64,000 bases of DNA from Salibacterium aidingense DSM 18341 (GCF_000429685.1 NZ_AUCI01000002.1:186001-250000), one strand, 5' to 3'. Positions 15,673 to 25,044 are shown, numbered from the stretch's first letter. The notes: generated from the letters alone by a model not told the origin. Program-made: numbers and translations.

Positions 15673-16917
15673 ATGAGTCATATGCAAAAACCTTTAAAAA
15701 AACCGTTAGGCAGACGGAAAAAGCATATTAAAAAAAAATGGAAGCATTTCATGAAGTCGAAAACGATCAGAAAGATGTACCGTAAAATATTTGGGCTGGT
15801 GGGAAAGCTCCCGAAGAAAGAAAATATCATCGTATTTGAAAGCTTTCTGGGGAAACAGTACAGCTGCAACCCCAGGGCAATCTATGAAGAATTAAAAAAG
15901 CAGGATCGGAATTTCACGTATTACTGGAGTATCGACCACCGCTTCAAAAAGCATTTTGAAGAGCATGGGGTCCGGACTATTCATCGTTTTACCTTTAAAT
16001 GGTTCATTGTTATGATGAGGGCCAAATACTGGGTGTTTAACAGCCGGCTTCCAAAATGGATCCCAAAGCCGGCAGAAACAGTCTATCTCCAAACCTGGCA
16101 TGGGACACCTCTGAAAAAACTGGCGCTGGACATGGATGAGGTGTATATGCCCGGCACCACAACGGAGATGTATAAAAAAAATTTTATAACGGAAGCAAAA
16201 AGATGGAGTTTTTTAGTAGCGCCAAACGAATATTCAGCTGAGATTTTTCAAAAAGCTTTCGATTTTGAGCAGACAATGCTGAAAACCGGCTATCCGAGAA
16301 ATGACTATTTGTTTCACTATACCCGGGAGGACGTCAATGACATAAAGCAGCGGCTCAATATACCGGAAGGAAAAAAAGTAATCTTATATGCTCCGACATG
16401 GCGCGATAATGAATATCACTTCATCGGCAAATACAAATTTACGGTGCAGATGGATATGGAAGCGATGAAAGAACAGCTGGGCGGGGATTATTTTATGATT
16501 TTCCGGCTTCATTACTTGGTCTCTGATCATCTGGACCTCAATGGTTATGAAGATTTTGCCGTAGATGCTTCCCGCTATGAAGATATCCGTGATTTATATA
16601 TAGCAAGTGATATGTTAATTACCGATTATTCTTCTGTCATGTTTGATTATGGCGTACTGAAGCGTCCCATGATTTTTTATGTCTATGATATCGAAAGTTA
16701 CCGTGATATGCTGCGCGGATTTTATTTTGATTTCGAAAACGAAGCACCTGGACCGCTCGTGACAACAACCAATTCACTACTCGAGGAAATCAAGTCGGCT
16801 GATACAATCAGAGAGCGCTACGCATCACATGTAGAGTGGTTCGAAGATTCGTTTCATTCTCTGGAGGACGGGTACGCCTCCCAAAGAGTTACAGAGGCCG
16901 TCTTTCCTGAACAGTAA
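15673..16917 (+). CDS. CDP-glycerol glycerophosphotransferase (TagB/TagF family)
   Basis: About 414 residues; ATG 15673 or 15682 are the likely starts, and a GTG at 15655 is possible. A very basic N-terminus (KKPLGRRKKHIKKKWKH) would bind the membrane surface. The catalytic domain has YLQTWHGTPLKKL (about 140-153) and ITDYSSVMFDYG (about 316-327), the two signatures of the family. The length is nearer TagB (primase, one unit added) than TagF (polymerase, about 740 residues), but single-domain polymerases also exist. It lies between tagD and the exporter genes. Confidence 0.82.
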   Translation: MSHMQKPLKKPLGRRKKHIKKKWKHFMKSKTIRKMYRKIFGLVGKLPKKENIIVFESFLGKQYSCNPRAIYEELKKQDRNFTYYWSIDHRFKKHFEEHGVRTIHRFTFKWFIVMMRAKYWVFNSRLPKWIPKPAETVYLQTWHGTPLKKLALDMDEVYMPGTTTEMYKKNFITEAKRWSFLVAPNEYSAEIFQKAFDFEQTMLKTGYPRNDYLFHYTREDVNDIKQRLNIPEGKKVILYAPTWRDNEYHFIGKYKFTVQMDMEAMKEQLGGDYFMIFRLHYLVSDHLDLNGYEDFAVDASRYEDIRDLYIASDMLITDYSSVMFDYGVLKRPMIFYVYDIESYRDMLRGFYFDFENEAPGPLVTTTNSLLEEIKSADTIRERYASHVEWFEDSFHSLEDGYASQRVTEAVFPEQ

Positions 16918-16940
16918 ACACATAAAAAGAGGGAATGGAC

Positions 16941-17747
16941 ATGAAAGCACTCTTGAAAATTGCCAATGAGTTGTGGGATAACATTTATTTAATCAACCGG
17001 CTGGCTCTTTATGAAATTAAAATTAAAAATAATAATAACTACCTGGGGGCGGCATGGGAACTTATCACCCCCCTCTTTTTTATGGCTATTTATTGGTTTG
17101 TGTTTGGCTACGGTATCCGGGGAAATGATGATGTTGCCGGCATCCCGTATTTAAACTGGATGACAGCAGGCATCACGATCTGGTTTTTTATTCATCCAGC
17201 CATTACTCAGGGATCCAAAGCCATTTATTCGAAGATCCGGCTTGTGTCAAAAATGAATTTTCCTACAAGTGTCATTCCAGCCTACGTCATCGTATCAAAA
17301 CTGTATCCGCATCTTTTGATTTTAGGGATTGTAATCATTTACATGCAGTTTACCTCTTATCAAATAAGTTTGTATTATATTCAGTTACCGTATTTTATTG
17401 TCAGTATGTTAATCATGACGATAGCTGTTGTATTGATTACGTCAACCCTGACCACCGTCATTCGCGATGTGCAGATGTTTATTCAGTCCACCATCCGGGT
17501 GTTTCTTTATTTAAGCCCTTTCCTGTGGGTTTCCGAAAGTCTGCCTGCTTTTGTTCAATCGCTCATGCGCTTGAACCCATTATATTATTTGGCAGAAGGG
17601 TATCGTGCTGCTATTTTCGGAAACTCCTGGTACATGGTGGAACACTGGCAGTACACGTTATATTTCTGGGCGCTGGTGCTGTTTCTGTTTATGATCGGGG
17701 CATTTTTGCATTTACGGTTTAGAAGACATTTTATTGATTTTCTGTAG
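16941..17747 (+). CDS. tagG: Teichoic acid ABC exporter, permease TagG
   Basis: 268 residues with about six transmembrane helices and the ABC-2 polysaccharide-export signature (NNNYLGAAWELITPLFFMAI near the N-terminus and LNPLYYLAEGYRAAIFG near the C-terminus). With TagH it flips undecaprenyl-linked wall teichoic acid to the outer face. The start is set at ATG 16941 because GAGGG is correctly spaced for it and too close to ATG 16935. Confidence 0.9.
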   Translation: MKALLKIANELWDNIYLINRLALYEIKIKNNNNYLGAAWELITPLFFMAIYWFVFGYGIRGNDDVAGIPYLNWMTAGITIWFFIHPAITQGSKAIYSKIRLVSKMNFPTSVIPAYVIVSKLYPHLLILGIVIIYMQFTSYQISLYYIQLPYFIVSMLIMTIAVVLITSTLTTVIRDVQMFIQSTIRVFLYLSPFLWVSESLPAFVQSLMRLNPLYYLAEGYRAAIFGNSWYMVEHWQYTLYFWALVLFLFMIGAFLHLRFRRHFIDFL

Positions 17748-17758
17748 GGGGGACCAAC

Positions 17759-18571
17759 GTGGCCATAGCTGTATCAGCCCGGAATATTACGAAGACATTC
17801 AAGTTGTATGACAGCCAGTCGGAACGATTAAAGGATCTAGTACTGCCGAGAGACTTTGGAGAGGAATTTTATGCGCTGCGCAATGTCTCCTTTGAAGCAG
17901 AACAAGGGGATATTATCGGGCTGCTTGGGGTAAATGGCTCGGGGAAATCCACGCTCTCCAATATTATTGCCGGTGTCGTGCCGGAAACGAGCGGAGAACT
18001 GATTTTACAGGGAGAACCGGCCATTATTGATATCTCTTCAGGACTGAATAACAAATTAACCGGCAGAGAAAATATTGAAATGAAATGCCTGATGCTCGGT
18101 TTTACACAGAAAGAAATTAAACAAATCGAACCGGAGATTATCGAGTTTGCAGAAATGGATAAATTTATCGACCAGCCGGTGAAGTCTTATTCAAAGGGAA
18201 TGAAATCCCGGCTGGGCTTTTCCATCAATGTAAGTATTGATCCTGATATCTTAATCGTGGATGAGGCTTTATCTGTGGGGGATAAAGCGTTTGCCAAGAA
18301 AAGCCTTGAAAAGATGCAGGAGTTCAAAGAACGGGGAAAGACCATGTTTTTCGTCAGTCACTCTCTCGGGCAGATTAAAGAGTTTTGTAATAAAGCAATT
18401 TGGCTTGAATTTGGCGAGGTGAAAGTTTCCGGCGCGTTGGATGAGGTCGCAGAGGAATATGAAACCTTCCTGAAAGATTATAATACGTGGTCCAAGAAGA
18501 AGCGGAAGCAGTTCCGCCAGCAGGGGTTTGCAAGACAGAGTGAAACCAGTAAAAGCAAGCTGAATCGTTAA
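17759..18571 (+). CDS. tagH: Teichoic acid ABC exporter, ATP-binding protein TagH (short form)
   Basis: 270 residues: Walker A GVNGSGKST (about 59-67), ABC signature YSKGMKSRLGFS (about 143-154), Walker B ILIVDEALSVGD (about 163-174) and the switch His in FFVSHSLGQ. It powers TagG. B. subtilis TagH has an additional long C-terminal region; here only a short basic tail follows the ATPase. GTG start after a GGGGGG-type site, 11 bases from tagG. Confidence 0.9.
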   Translation: MAIAVSARNITKTFKLYDSQSERLKDLVLPRDFGEEFYALRNVSFEAEQGDIIGLLGVNGSGKSTLSNIIAGVVPETSGELILQGEPAIIDISSGLNNKLTGRENIEMKCLMLGFTQKEIKQIEPEIIEFAEMDKFIDQPVKSYSKGMKSRLGFSINVSIDPDILIVDEALSVGDKAFAKKSLEKMQEFKERGKTMFFVSHSLGQIKEFCNKAIWLEFGEVKVSGALDEVAEEYETFLKDYNTWSKKKRKQFRQQGFARQSETSKSKLNR

Positions 18572-18580
18572 GGAGAGTAT

Positions 18581-18634
18581 AATTGTCAACTTAATATTTT
18601 TTAAGTTGACAATTATTTATTTCTCGTTTACATT
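18581..18634 (+). promoter_or_regulatory. BirA operator and promoter of the biotin-related operon
   Basis: A 34-base perfect dyad (18581-18614) has arms AATTGTCAACTTAA and TTAAGTTGACAATT, which fits the BirA repressor consensus of paired TTGTnAAC half-sites. The right arm contains the -35 box TTGACA (18606-18611), and TACATT (18629-18634) is a -10 box at 17-base spacing. Biotinyl-AMP-loaded BirA would repress the genes at 18664-22744 when biotin is plentiful. Confidence 0.88.
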
Positions 18635-18663
18635 TTGGGTAAAGAACATAGGGAGGACTGCAA

Positions 18664-19239
18664 TTGAAAACGAGGAATGTGATGTACATGGCCATGTTTG
18701 CTGCAGTAGTCGGAGTGCTGGGGCTTCTGCCTCCTATTCCAATCCCGCTGACACCGGTTCCAATAACGGCGCAGACCCTTGGAGTGATGCTGGCAGGCTC
18801 TTTGCTGGGAGCGAGGCTCGGTGGTGGGAGTATGCTGATTGTCGTTTTTTTAATTAGTGCAGGGATGCCGCTGTTATCAGGAGGCCGCGGCGGTATTGGA
18901 GTATTATTGGGACCAAGCGGAGGTTATATTTTATCCTGGCCGATTGCTGCCTTTATTACAGGCTGGATCATGGAAAAGGTATCACAGAAACTCTCCCTTT
19001 CACGAGCATTTGCAGCAAATGTGGCCGGCGGCCTTCTTGTAATACATAGTTGTGGAACGATCTATCACTCCTTAATTGCGGAGCTCCCGCTTGAAGCGGC
19101 TGTTATTCAAACGCTTGGGTTTCTTCCGGGTGATACCGCAAAAGCAGCCGCTGCTTCATATACCGTAGTGAAAATAGCTCATTATCACCCTTTTTTGTTT
19201 AAGGGGAAACCATCTGAAAGAGAAAAAGCTGCAGGGTAG
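18664..19239 (+). CDS. bioY: Biotin transporter substrate-binding protein BioY
   Basis: 191 residues with five to six membrane helices and the BioY signatures PLTPVPITAQTLGVMLAG and LLGPSGGYILSWPIAAF. It is the S-component of an ECF vitamin transporter that captures biotin. TTG start 18664 lies about eight bases after GGGAGG. A BirA operator lies just upstream. The order bioY, acyl-CoA ligase, thiolase is that of B. subtilis yhfU-yhfT-yhfS, which is also BirA-regulated. Confidence 0.92.
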   Translation: MKTRNVMYMAMFAAVVGVLGLLPPIPIPLTPVPITAQTLGVMLAGSLLGARLGGGSMLIVVFLISAGMPLLSGGRGGIGVLLGPSGGYILSWPIAAFITGWIMEKVSQKLSLSRAFAANVAGGLLVIHSCGTIYHSLIAELPLEAAVIQTLGFLPGDTAKAAAASYTVVKIAHYHPFLFKGKPSEREKAAG

Positions 19240-19248
19240 GAGATTTAC

Positions 19249-20772
19249 ATGTCGATAGCAGATGCTGTACGGAAACACGCAGAAACCCAACCAGATAAAA
19301 CAGCCCTTGTGACCTCTGAGCAGGGACTGACTTATAAAGAACTGGAGATAAAAACCAACAGGGCAGCTGAGATGTTTCACGAAACCGCCGTGTTTTTAAA
19401 GGAGACGCCTCCGCCTATTGCGGCGATCCTTCTCCCAAATGGCACAGCTTTTCTGGAAATTGTCCTTGGTGCGGCGAAGGCAGGCTGGATAGCAGCTACA
19501 TTGGATCCGAAATGGAGCAGGAAGGAAATAACGACAGTGATACAAAACATTAAGCCTGCGCTCCTTTTCACGGATGAGAGTTATATTTCTTGTTTCCATG
19601 AATGGAGGGGCATGGTGAAAATTATCGTCATCGGGGGAAAGGCTACCGGTTTTGAAGCATATGAGCAGTGGCTTTCCTCCAGGGAGAATACTTTCCCCGT
19701 TGCGATGGATGTTAAAGAATGCCCCTTTTACATGGGGTTTACGTCCGGGACAACGGGATTGCCGAAAGGCTTTATCCGAACGCAGCAATCATGGATGATA
19801 AGTTTTGCGGAAGGGGATAAAGAGCTGGGGCTTCATCCAGAAGACAATATTTCCGTCCCGGGCCCGCTTGTTCATTCCCTCTTTTTATTTGCAGCCTTAC
19901 ACGCTCTGCATTTGGGAGCGGTTTGTTTTCTTGAAGAGAAATTTTTTGTCCGGTCTCTTCTTTCCCGCTGGAAAAAGGATAGAATTACTGTTATGTACGG
20001 CGTTCCCTCCATGTATGAAGCTGTCATAAATACAGCAGAGCATACCGACTGGCAGCAAGCTGTCATGCGAAAATGCATCATTTCCGGGGATAAATGGTCT
20101 CAGAACAGAAAAGATTTTCTCAAAACGGTCCTGCCGGAAACGGAATGGATTTCGTTTTATGGTTCTTCAGAGCTTAGTTTTGTTTCAGTATTTTCGGACC
20201 GCCATCCGGGGAATCGGCCTTATGGGCTAGGCTATCCTTTTTCCACTGTGGAAACTTCCATACGGGATTCGCGTGGAAAAGAGGTTACCCCGGGAGAAAA
20301 GGGAGAATTATTTGTCCGGAGTCCGATGACCTTCTCAGGATACGCAGGAGGAGAAGCTGTCCTTCCGGAGCAGTGGATACCTTCGGGTGATATCGTCTGG
20401 GAGGAAGCGGATGGATTTTTAAATTTGGCAGGGCGTAAAAAGAATCAAATCGTGACTGGCGGATTAAATGTCTTCCCGGAAGAAGTGGAACAGCTGCTTA
20501 AATCCCATCCCCGTATTAAGGATGCGGCAGTTATTGGTGTCAAAGACCACTACTGGGGGGAAATAACATCGGCATTTATTGTTCCAGCAGCAGAGCAGAA
20601 CGGGCTGGTGAAGGAGCTGAAAAATTACTGCAAAACGTATCTGTCCGCCTATAAATGCCCGAAAATCTGGAAACAGGTGAACGACCTCCCCTTGACAACA
20701 AGCGGAAAACCTTCACGGCAGAAACTCACCAATATGTTACCCCGGGAAAGGCAGGAAGGCTATGAATCATAA
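19249..20772 (+). CDS. Acyl-CoA synthetase, AMP-forming (YhfT-like)
   Basis: 507 residues of the ANL superfamily: P-loop GFTSGTTGLPKGF (about 163-175), FYGSSE and GLGYPF in the core, a GDIVW motif, and the C-terminal KKNQIVTGGLNVFPEEVE with catalytic Lys near TTSGKPSR. It should activate a fatty or dicarboxylic acid as its CoA thioester. The BirA-controlled context suggests its acyl-CoA feeds or salvages the pimeloyl moiety of biotin; the substrate is not known. It overlaps the thiolase gene by 11 bases. Confidence 0.85.
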   Translation: MSIADAVRKHAETQPDKTALVTSEQGLTYKELEIKTNRAAEMFHETAVFLKETPPPIAAILLPNGTAFLEIVLGAAKAGWIAATLDPKWSRKEITTVIQNIKPALLFTDESYISCFHEWRGMVKIIVIGGKATGFEAYEQWLSSRENTFPVAMDVKECPFYMGFTSGTTGLPKGFIRTQQSWMISFAEGDKELGLHPEDNISVPGPLVHSLFLFAALHALHLGAVCFLEEKFFVRSLLSRWKKDRITVMYGVPSMYEAVINTAEHTDWQQAVMRKCIISGDKWSQNRKDFLKTVLPETEWISFYGSSELSFVSVFSDRHPGNRPYGLGYPFSTVETSIRDSRGKEVTPGEKGELFVRSPMTFSGYAGGEAVLPEQWIPSGDIVWEEADGFLNLAGRKKNQIVTGGLNVFPEEVEQLLKSHPRIKDAAVIGVKDHYWGEITSAFIVPAAEQNGLVKELKNYCKTYLSAYKCPKIWKQVNDLPLTTSGKPSRQKLTNMLPRERQEGYES

Positions 20773-21907
20773 AGCTGTCATCGTATGCGCAAAGCGGACT
20801 CCTATTGGAAGAGCAGGCGGTATCCTTCGGAATGTCCCCCCGGAGGATCTGGCCGGCGTCGTTTTTCGAAGTATATTAGAAGAAACAGGAGTTCCGGCAG
20901 AAGTAATAGAGGACGTGATTTTAGGGAATGTGGTGGGTCCCGGTGGGAATCTGGCCCGGCTTTCCGCCCTGCAGGCAGATTTTCCGGTAAGTGTACCGGG
21001 AGTTACTGTAGACAGGCAGTGCGGTTCAGGGATGGAAGCTGTTGGCCAGGCAGTACGTCTTATTCAAGCCGGGGCCGGAGGGGTTTATCTCGCTGGAGGA
21101 GTGGAAAGTGTCAGCCTTGCTCCCTGGAAAATGGAAAAGCCGAAAAATGTGTGGCAGCAGCTGCCCCGCTTTTACGAACGGGCGGCGTTTTCTCCGGAGA
21201 AGATAGGGGATCCCGATATGGGGGTGGCAGCTGAAAATGTCGCTCAGAAATATGGGGTTACCAGGGAGGAGCAGGATGTGTATGCAGTAGAAAGTCATCA
21301 AAAAGCTGTTCGAGCTCAAAAAGAAGGCCGGTATGAAGGGGAAATAGTGCCGCTTTCAGGAGTGGCGGAAATGGATGAATGCCCCCGTGAAAAGACGAAC
21401 CGAAAACTGCTCCGCCGGCTGCCACCGGTTTTCGTGGAACATGGCACCGTTACTTCGGGTAATTCCTGTCCTGTTAACGACGGTGCGTCTGTGGTACTGG
21501 TGATGAGTGAAGAAAAAGCGAAAGCATGGGGACTCTCCCCGCTGGTCGAAGTACAGGACATTGTAACCACTGGAGTGGATCCCAACTATCTCGGTATTGG
21601 GCCTATATCGGCTGTTCAGCAGTGTCTGAAAAGGAATAACCTTGAGATAAACGATATCGATCAAATGGAATTTAATGAAGCATTTGCTTCTCAAACGATT
21701 GCCTGTCTACATGCTTTACAAATTCCAAGAGAAAACGTAAATTCCGGAGGCGGAGCTATTGCTCTTGGTCACCCGTACGGAGCTTCGGGAGCGGTGATAA
21801 CGACAAGATTATGTGCTGAAATGAAAATTCAGCAAACGGAGACTGGAATAGCAGCGATGGGAATTGGCGGTGGAATGGGAATCGCCATGTTATGTAAAAA
21901 CCGCTGA
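20762..21907 (+). CDS. Acetyl-CoA acyltransferase / thiolase (YhfS-like)
   Basis: 381 residues. Thiolase hallmarks are the nucleophilic Cys in DRQCGSGMEAV (about 81-91), the NEAFASQT segment and GGGAIALGHPYGASGA (about 329-344) with its catalytic His. The final active-site motif reads GIGGGMGIAMLC, where thiolases have a second Cys in CxGxG form; the CxG position is unusual here (MGIGGG). It may cleave or form beta-ketoacyl-CoA in the same pathway as the ligase. Confidence 0.85.
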   Translation: MNHKAVIVCAKRTPIGRAGGILRNVPPEDLAGVVFRSILEETGVPAEVIEDVILGNVVGPGGNLARLSALQADFPVSVPGVTVDRQCGSGMEAVGQAVRLIQAGAGGVYLAGGVESVSLAPWKMEKPKNVWQQLPRFYERAAFSPEKIGDPDMGVAAENVAQKYGVTREEQDVYAVESHQKAVRAQKEGRYEGEIVPLSGVAEMDECPREKTNRKLLRRLPPVFVEHGTVTSGNSCPVNDGASVVLVMSEEKAKAWGLSPLVEVQDIVTTGVDPNYLGIGPISAVQQCLKRNNLEINDIDQMEFNEAFASQTIACLHALQIPRENVNSGGGAIALGHPYGASGAVITTRLCAEMKIQQTETGIAAMGIGGGMGIAMLCKNR

Positions 21908-21934
21908 CAGGAACAGATGGAAGGGGAGGAGCGA

Positions 21935-22744
21935 ATGATCGATTTATCCTGGGAAGGGATGTCGACCGAGGTTCACCTATTTTCTATGACAAGAGAGAAT
22001 ATAAGAAACTGGGCTGTATGTCTACATGATTGTCACCCACTTTACCTGGATCCTGCTTTTGCAGTAAATAAAGGTTTTGCTGATGTGTTAATGCCTCCTA
22101 CATATCCTATGGTATTTTGGAATACGATCGATATCCCATGGCGGCTCTCTTCTCAGAAAACTCTTCTTCATGAAAAACAGGAATTTCACTATTATGCTCC
22201 GATTACAGCAGATCAGCCATTAAAAGGGTGGATAAAACTGGAGAACATCGAAGAAACCCGCCTTTCCACCGGTACGTTTCAACGTGTTATAGAAACAATG
22301 AAGATAGTATCACACCAGTTACTCTTAATGGAACTTCTCACTACTACCTTGACGCCTATTCGCTGCGCTGGAGAGAGGGGGAAACAACAGAAAGCTTCTC
22401 CAATAAAAAGGAAATCTGAAGCTGGATCTTTATCCTTTCCACTTGAATGGGTGAGGCAGTATGCTTATTGCTCGGGGGATAATCAGGCTATACATCTTAA
22501 CGAGCAGGCTGCCCGAAAAGCAGGATTTCCACGACAAGTTGTTCAAGGTATGTTAATCATGGGGGCAGCGGCACGATGTCTTCATCCTGTTTTGGATCTC
22601 GGCTGTTATATAAAAAAATATAGATGCGGGTTTTTGTCTCCCTTATTTGCGGGAGATACCCTTTATTTTCCACCTGCTCCTGCAGGAAGGATGGCTGGAA
22701 TGAACCAGGACGGCCGTCTTGTAATGAAAGGAAGTTTTCAGTAA
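21935..22744 (+). CDS. MaoC-like hot-dog dehydratase, two-domain
   Basis: 269 residues from ATG 21935 (GGGAGGAG upstream). The N-terminal half resembles the FAS1-like MaoC N-domain (HPLYLDPAFAVNKGFADVLMPPTYP), and the C-terminal half carries a second hot-dog domain with YAYCSGDNQAIHLNEQAARKAG and QVVQGMLIMG, the usual hydratase Asp/His region. It is predicted to hydrate or dehydrate an acyl-CoA. It follows the thiolase closely, so the BirA operon contains a ligase, a thiolase and a hydratase. The middle (about 115-150) is poorly conserved. Confidence 0.68.
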   Translation: MIDLSWEGMSTEVHLFSMTRENIRNWAVCLHDCHPLYLDPAFAVNKGFADVLMPPTYPMVFWNTIDIPWRLSSQKTLLHEKQEFHYYAPITADQPLKGWIKLENIEETRLSTGTFQRVIETMKIVSHQLLLMELLTTTLTPIRCAGERGKQQKASPIKRKSEAGSLSFPLEWVRQYAYCSGDNQAIHLNEQAARKAGFPRQVVQGMLIMGAAARCLHPVLDLGCYIKKYRCGFLSPLFAGDTLYFPPAPAGRMAGMNQDGRLVMKGSFQ

Positions 22745-22953
22745 TATCTGTTCTGCCAGTCAGAAAACAAACCACTTCCTTCACATCCCGGGCAGTAAAG
22801 GGGATCCGTATAGTAATACTCATTGGGAATTAATTGGATGCCGCGTCCCCGGCAGTCGGGGCATTTCCCTTCTTTTTCCATGGCATCAATTCTTTTCTGT
22901 TTTGCAGACTCTCTCCAATCTGTCCACATGTTCCAAAGATTCATGGGGGTCAC
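22738..22953 (-). CDS. Small zinc-ribbon protein
   Basis: 71 residues with two CxxC pairs (CPDCRGRG and CPGCEGSG) in the DnaJ-type zinc-finger spacing. It resembles short Bacillus proteins of unknown function that are sometimes mislabelled as methionine aminopeptidase. ATG 22953 has an AGGAGGTGA site. Its stop overlaps the end of the hydratase gene by seven bases, tail to tail. Confidence 0.7.
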   Translation of the reverse strand: MTPMNLWNMWTDWRESAKQKRIDAMEKEGKCPDCRGRGIQLIPNEYYYTDPLYCPGCEGSGLFSDWQNRYY

Positions 22954-23132
22954 CTCCTGAGATAATTTTTAACATACATGTTCGGATTTTAGACGGCCTC
23001 CGGGTTTTCTAATAGTATGCTTTGCCTATAGTCTATGTATACATCTTCTCAGAGGTTTTCCAAATTCCTGGGGTGTTTGTATTTTGAAAGTCGTGTTACA
23101 GTGGAAAAAACATAGATTGGGGAGGAGTTTTT

Positions 23133-24623
23133 GTGAAAAAAAGAGGGATGACGGCGGTTTTATTGTTATCATTTATTCTCCCATGCCAGGCTTTGGCTGA
23201 CTCTCCTGACTTTAAAGATGTAACAGATGATTTTTGGGCTGAGGCTGAAATTGAATATTTGGCTCAACAGGAGGTTATTTCCGGATACAGCAATGGAAAC
23301 TTCCATCCGAATAACACAGTAAAACGAAGTCAGGCTGCTGCTATGATTGTCGAAGCCTTGGAACTGCAGGTGGATGATAGACCTGATCCGCGGTTTACGG
23401 ATGTCGGAGAAGATTTCCACGCTTACAGGGCAGCGGCAGCCGTGAAAGAGGAAGGAATTATGTCCGGTAAGGATGGGGCATTTATGCCAAATGAATCGCT
23501 GACAAGAGGACAGATGGCAGCGGTAATAAATCGCTCTTTCCTTTTGACACAAGAGAAAGATACCGATTATTTCCGGGACGTAAACGAAGCCGATGCGTTT
23601 TATGACGATATTCAGGCTGTCGCTCAGGCTGGGATTGCAAATGGTTATGAGGACAGAACTTTTGGACCAAACGATGAGGTGACACGGGCGCAATTTGCTG
23701 TTTTTCTTGCCAGAGCGATGGATTCGGGCCAATTTGTAAACCCGGATCGAACTACTTATTCCAATGCGCGGTTTGGATTTGAAGTAACATATCCGGAAGC
23801 TTGGCCGGAGGGAGAGGAAGCAGCAAACGGAGATGGAAAAATATTATATGAGACCGGCCAATCGACCATCCGGGCTTACGGTACCCATTATATGGAGAGC
23901 CAGGCTCCGGATTTGTACGACTATGAAGAGGTTGCGTTATATAATGGAAATCCCGCTTATTATAAAACAACGCGGTCCGAGGGTATGATAGAGTTTGATC
24001 TTGTACGCATAACCGATGAAATGGAATATCATGTAAATGGAGAAGTGACAGAAGCTTTTTATTCAGAGAACGGGGACCATTTACGTGATACGATTTACAG
24101 TCTTGATACGAGCGACGCGTCAGCGGTAGAAGCCCATGCTGCAGCCGATAAAGCTCTGGAAGACTTAAAAAATGAGGACATGAGTGCTTTCGCCTCTCAT
24201 GTACATCCGGAGGAAGGGGTTCGTTTTACCCCGTATGCCCATGTAGATCCAGATGAGGATCAGCATTTTACACAATCAGAAGCAGAAGAGCTCTGGGACG
24301 ATAATACGTCCTATGAATGGGGTTATTATGATGGCCGGGGAAATCCTATAAACACCACGTTCAGCGATTACTATGATGAATTCATTTATGATCGTGATTA
24401 TTTAAATGCCGCTCAAACGTCTGTCAACAAGAGGATCGGCCCGGGGAATACGGTGGATAATACAGAAGACATTTACCCGGAGGCAGAAATCGTTGAGTAT
24501 CATTTTGAAGGAGAACAAGAGGAATATGCCGGCATGGATTGGTCTTCCCTCCGCCTAGCAATGAAGAAAGAAGATGGCGGGTGGTATGTGACCGGGGTTA
24601 TACACGATGAATGGACGATTTAA
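23133..24623 (+). CDS. S-layer homology domain surface protein
   Basis: 496 residues, GTG start after GGGGAGGAG. A signal peptide (about 1-22) is followed by three SLH modules: about 25-75 (FKDVTDDFWAEAEIEYLAQ), 85-140 (FTDVGEDFHAYRAAAAVKE) and 148-200 (FRDVNEADAFYDDIQAVAQ). These bind pyruvylated cell-wall polysaccharide. The remaining acidic region (about 210-496) includes a domain with YSNARFGFEVTYPEAWPEG and a C-terminal part with no family I recognise. It is probably a wall-anchored protein suited to saline or alkaline conditions. Confidence 0.85.
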   Translation: MKKRGMTAVLLLSFILPCQALADSPDFKDVTDDFWAEAEIEYLAQQEVISGYSNGNFHPNNTVKRSQAAAMIVEALELQVDDRPDPRFTDVGEDFHAYRAAAAVKEEGIMSGKDGAFMPNESLTRGQMAAVINRSFLLTQEKDTDYFRDVNEADAFYDDIQAVAQAGIANGYEDRTFGPNDEVTRAQFAVFLARAMDSGQFVNPDRTTYSNARFGFEVTYPEAWPEGEEAANGDGKILYETGQSTIRAYGTHYMESQAPDLYDYEEVALYNGNPAYYKTTRSEGMIEFDLVRITDEMEYHVNGEVTEAFYSENGDHLRDTIYSLDTSDASAVEAHAAADKALEDLKNEDMSAFASHVHPEEGVRFTPYAHVDPDEDQHFTQSEAEELWDDNTSYEWGYYDGRGNPINTTFSDYYDEFIYDRDYLNAAQTSVNKRIGPGNTVDNTEDIYPEAEIVEYHFEGEQEEYAGMDWSSLRLAMKKEDGGWYVTGVIHDEWTI

Positions 24624-24691
24624 AAACACCGGGACCTCTGCCGAACTGGATCAGGAAAGCAGAATCGTTCCTCTGTCCTTGTCCCAGGTGT

Positions 24692-24728
24692 AAAACAGGG
24701 CCGCTGCCAAAAGCGGTCCTGTTTTTTT
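24692..24728 (+). terminator. Terminator after the SLH gene
   Basis: AAACAGGGCCGCT and AGCGGTCCTGTTTTTTT form a strong stem with a T-run. Confidence 0.85.
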
Positions 24729-24741
24729 AGGATATATCGTT

Positions 24742-25044
24742 CTATTTTATTTGTTTCATCAGATCTTTTAATGTTTCCCCGCGGGGGAGGGGGGCTAAGG
24801 TGAGGCAGCCGTCTTCTCCTGTCTCTGCTGGCTTCATGCAGCTCAGTCCGGGCCGGCCGTTAATCATCATACTACAGGTGCCGCAAAGACCGGTACGGCA
24901 GGAATACCGATAGGCAAGCGTGGGGTCCTGATAGGTGTAGATACTTTCTACGACGTTTAAAACGGTCATTCCCGGGTAGTACGGTGCCTGATAGTAATCC
25001 ATGCGGCCTTCGGAACGATAGATTGCGACATCCAGCTTTCTCAT
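24742..25044 (-). CDS. Short [2Fe-2S] ferredoxin-type subunit of a fumarate-reductase-like enzyme
   Basis: 100 residues. It carries only the N-terminal plant-ferredoxin domain of SdhB/FrdB: CRTGLCGTC (about 50-58) and a fourth Cys in GRPGLSC (about 70) bind one 2Fe-2S cluster. The usual C-terminal domain with the 3Fe-4S and 4Fe-4S clusters is absent, so the protein is less than half normal length. It overlaps the flavoprotein gene by four bases (ATGA), so the two form a tight pair. No membrane anchor subunit is present, so the complex is probably soluble or uses another partner. Confidence 0.75.
   Translation of the reverse strand: MRKLDVAIYRSEGRMDYYQAPYYPGMTVLNVVESIYTYQDPTLAYRYSCRTGLCGTCSMMINGRPGLSCMKPAETGEDGCLTLAPLPRGETLKDLMKQIK

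Noticed and set aside
21935-22744. Frameshift in the middle of the MaoC-like gene
   Set aside because: Residues 115-150 look poorly conserved, and another frame is briefly open there, but no stop interrupts the gene and both flanking domains are in the same frame.
23169-23732. 187-residue minus-strand frame inside the SLH gene
   Set aside because: Antisense of repeated SLH modules; the plus-strand gene has signal peptide, domains and ribosome site.
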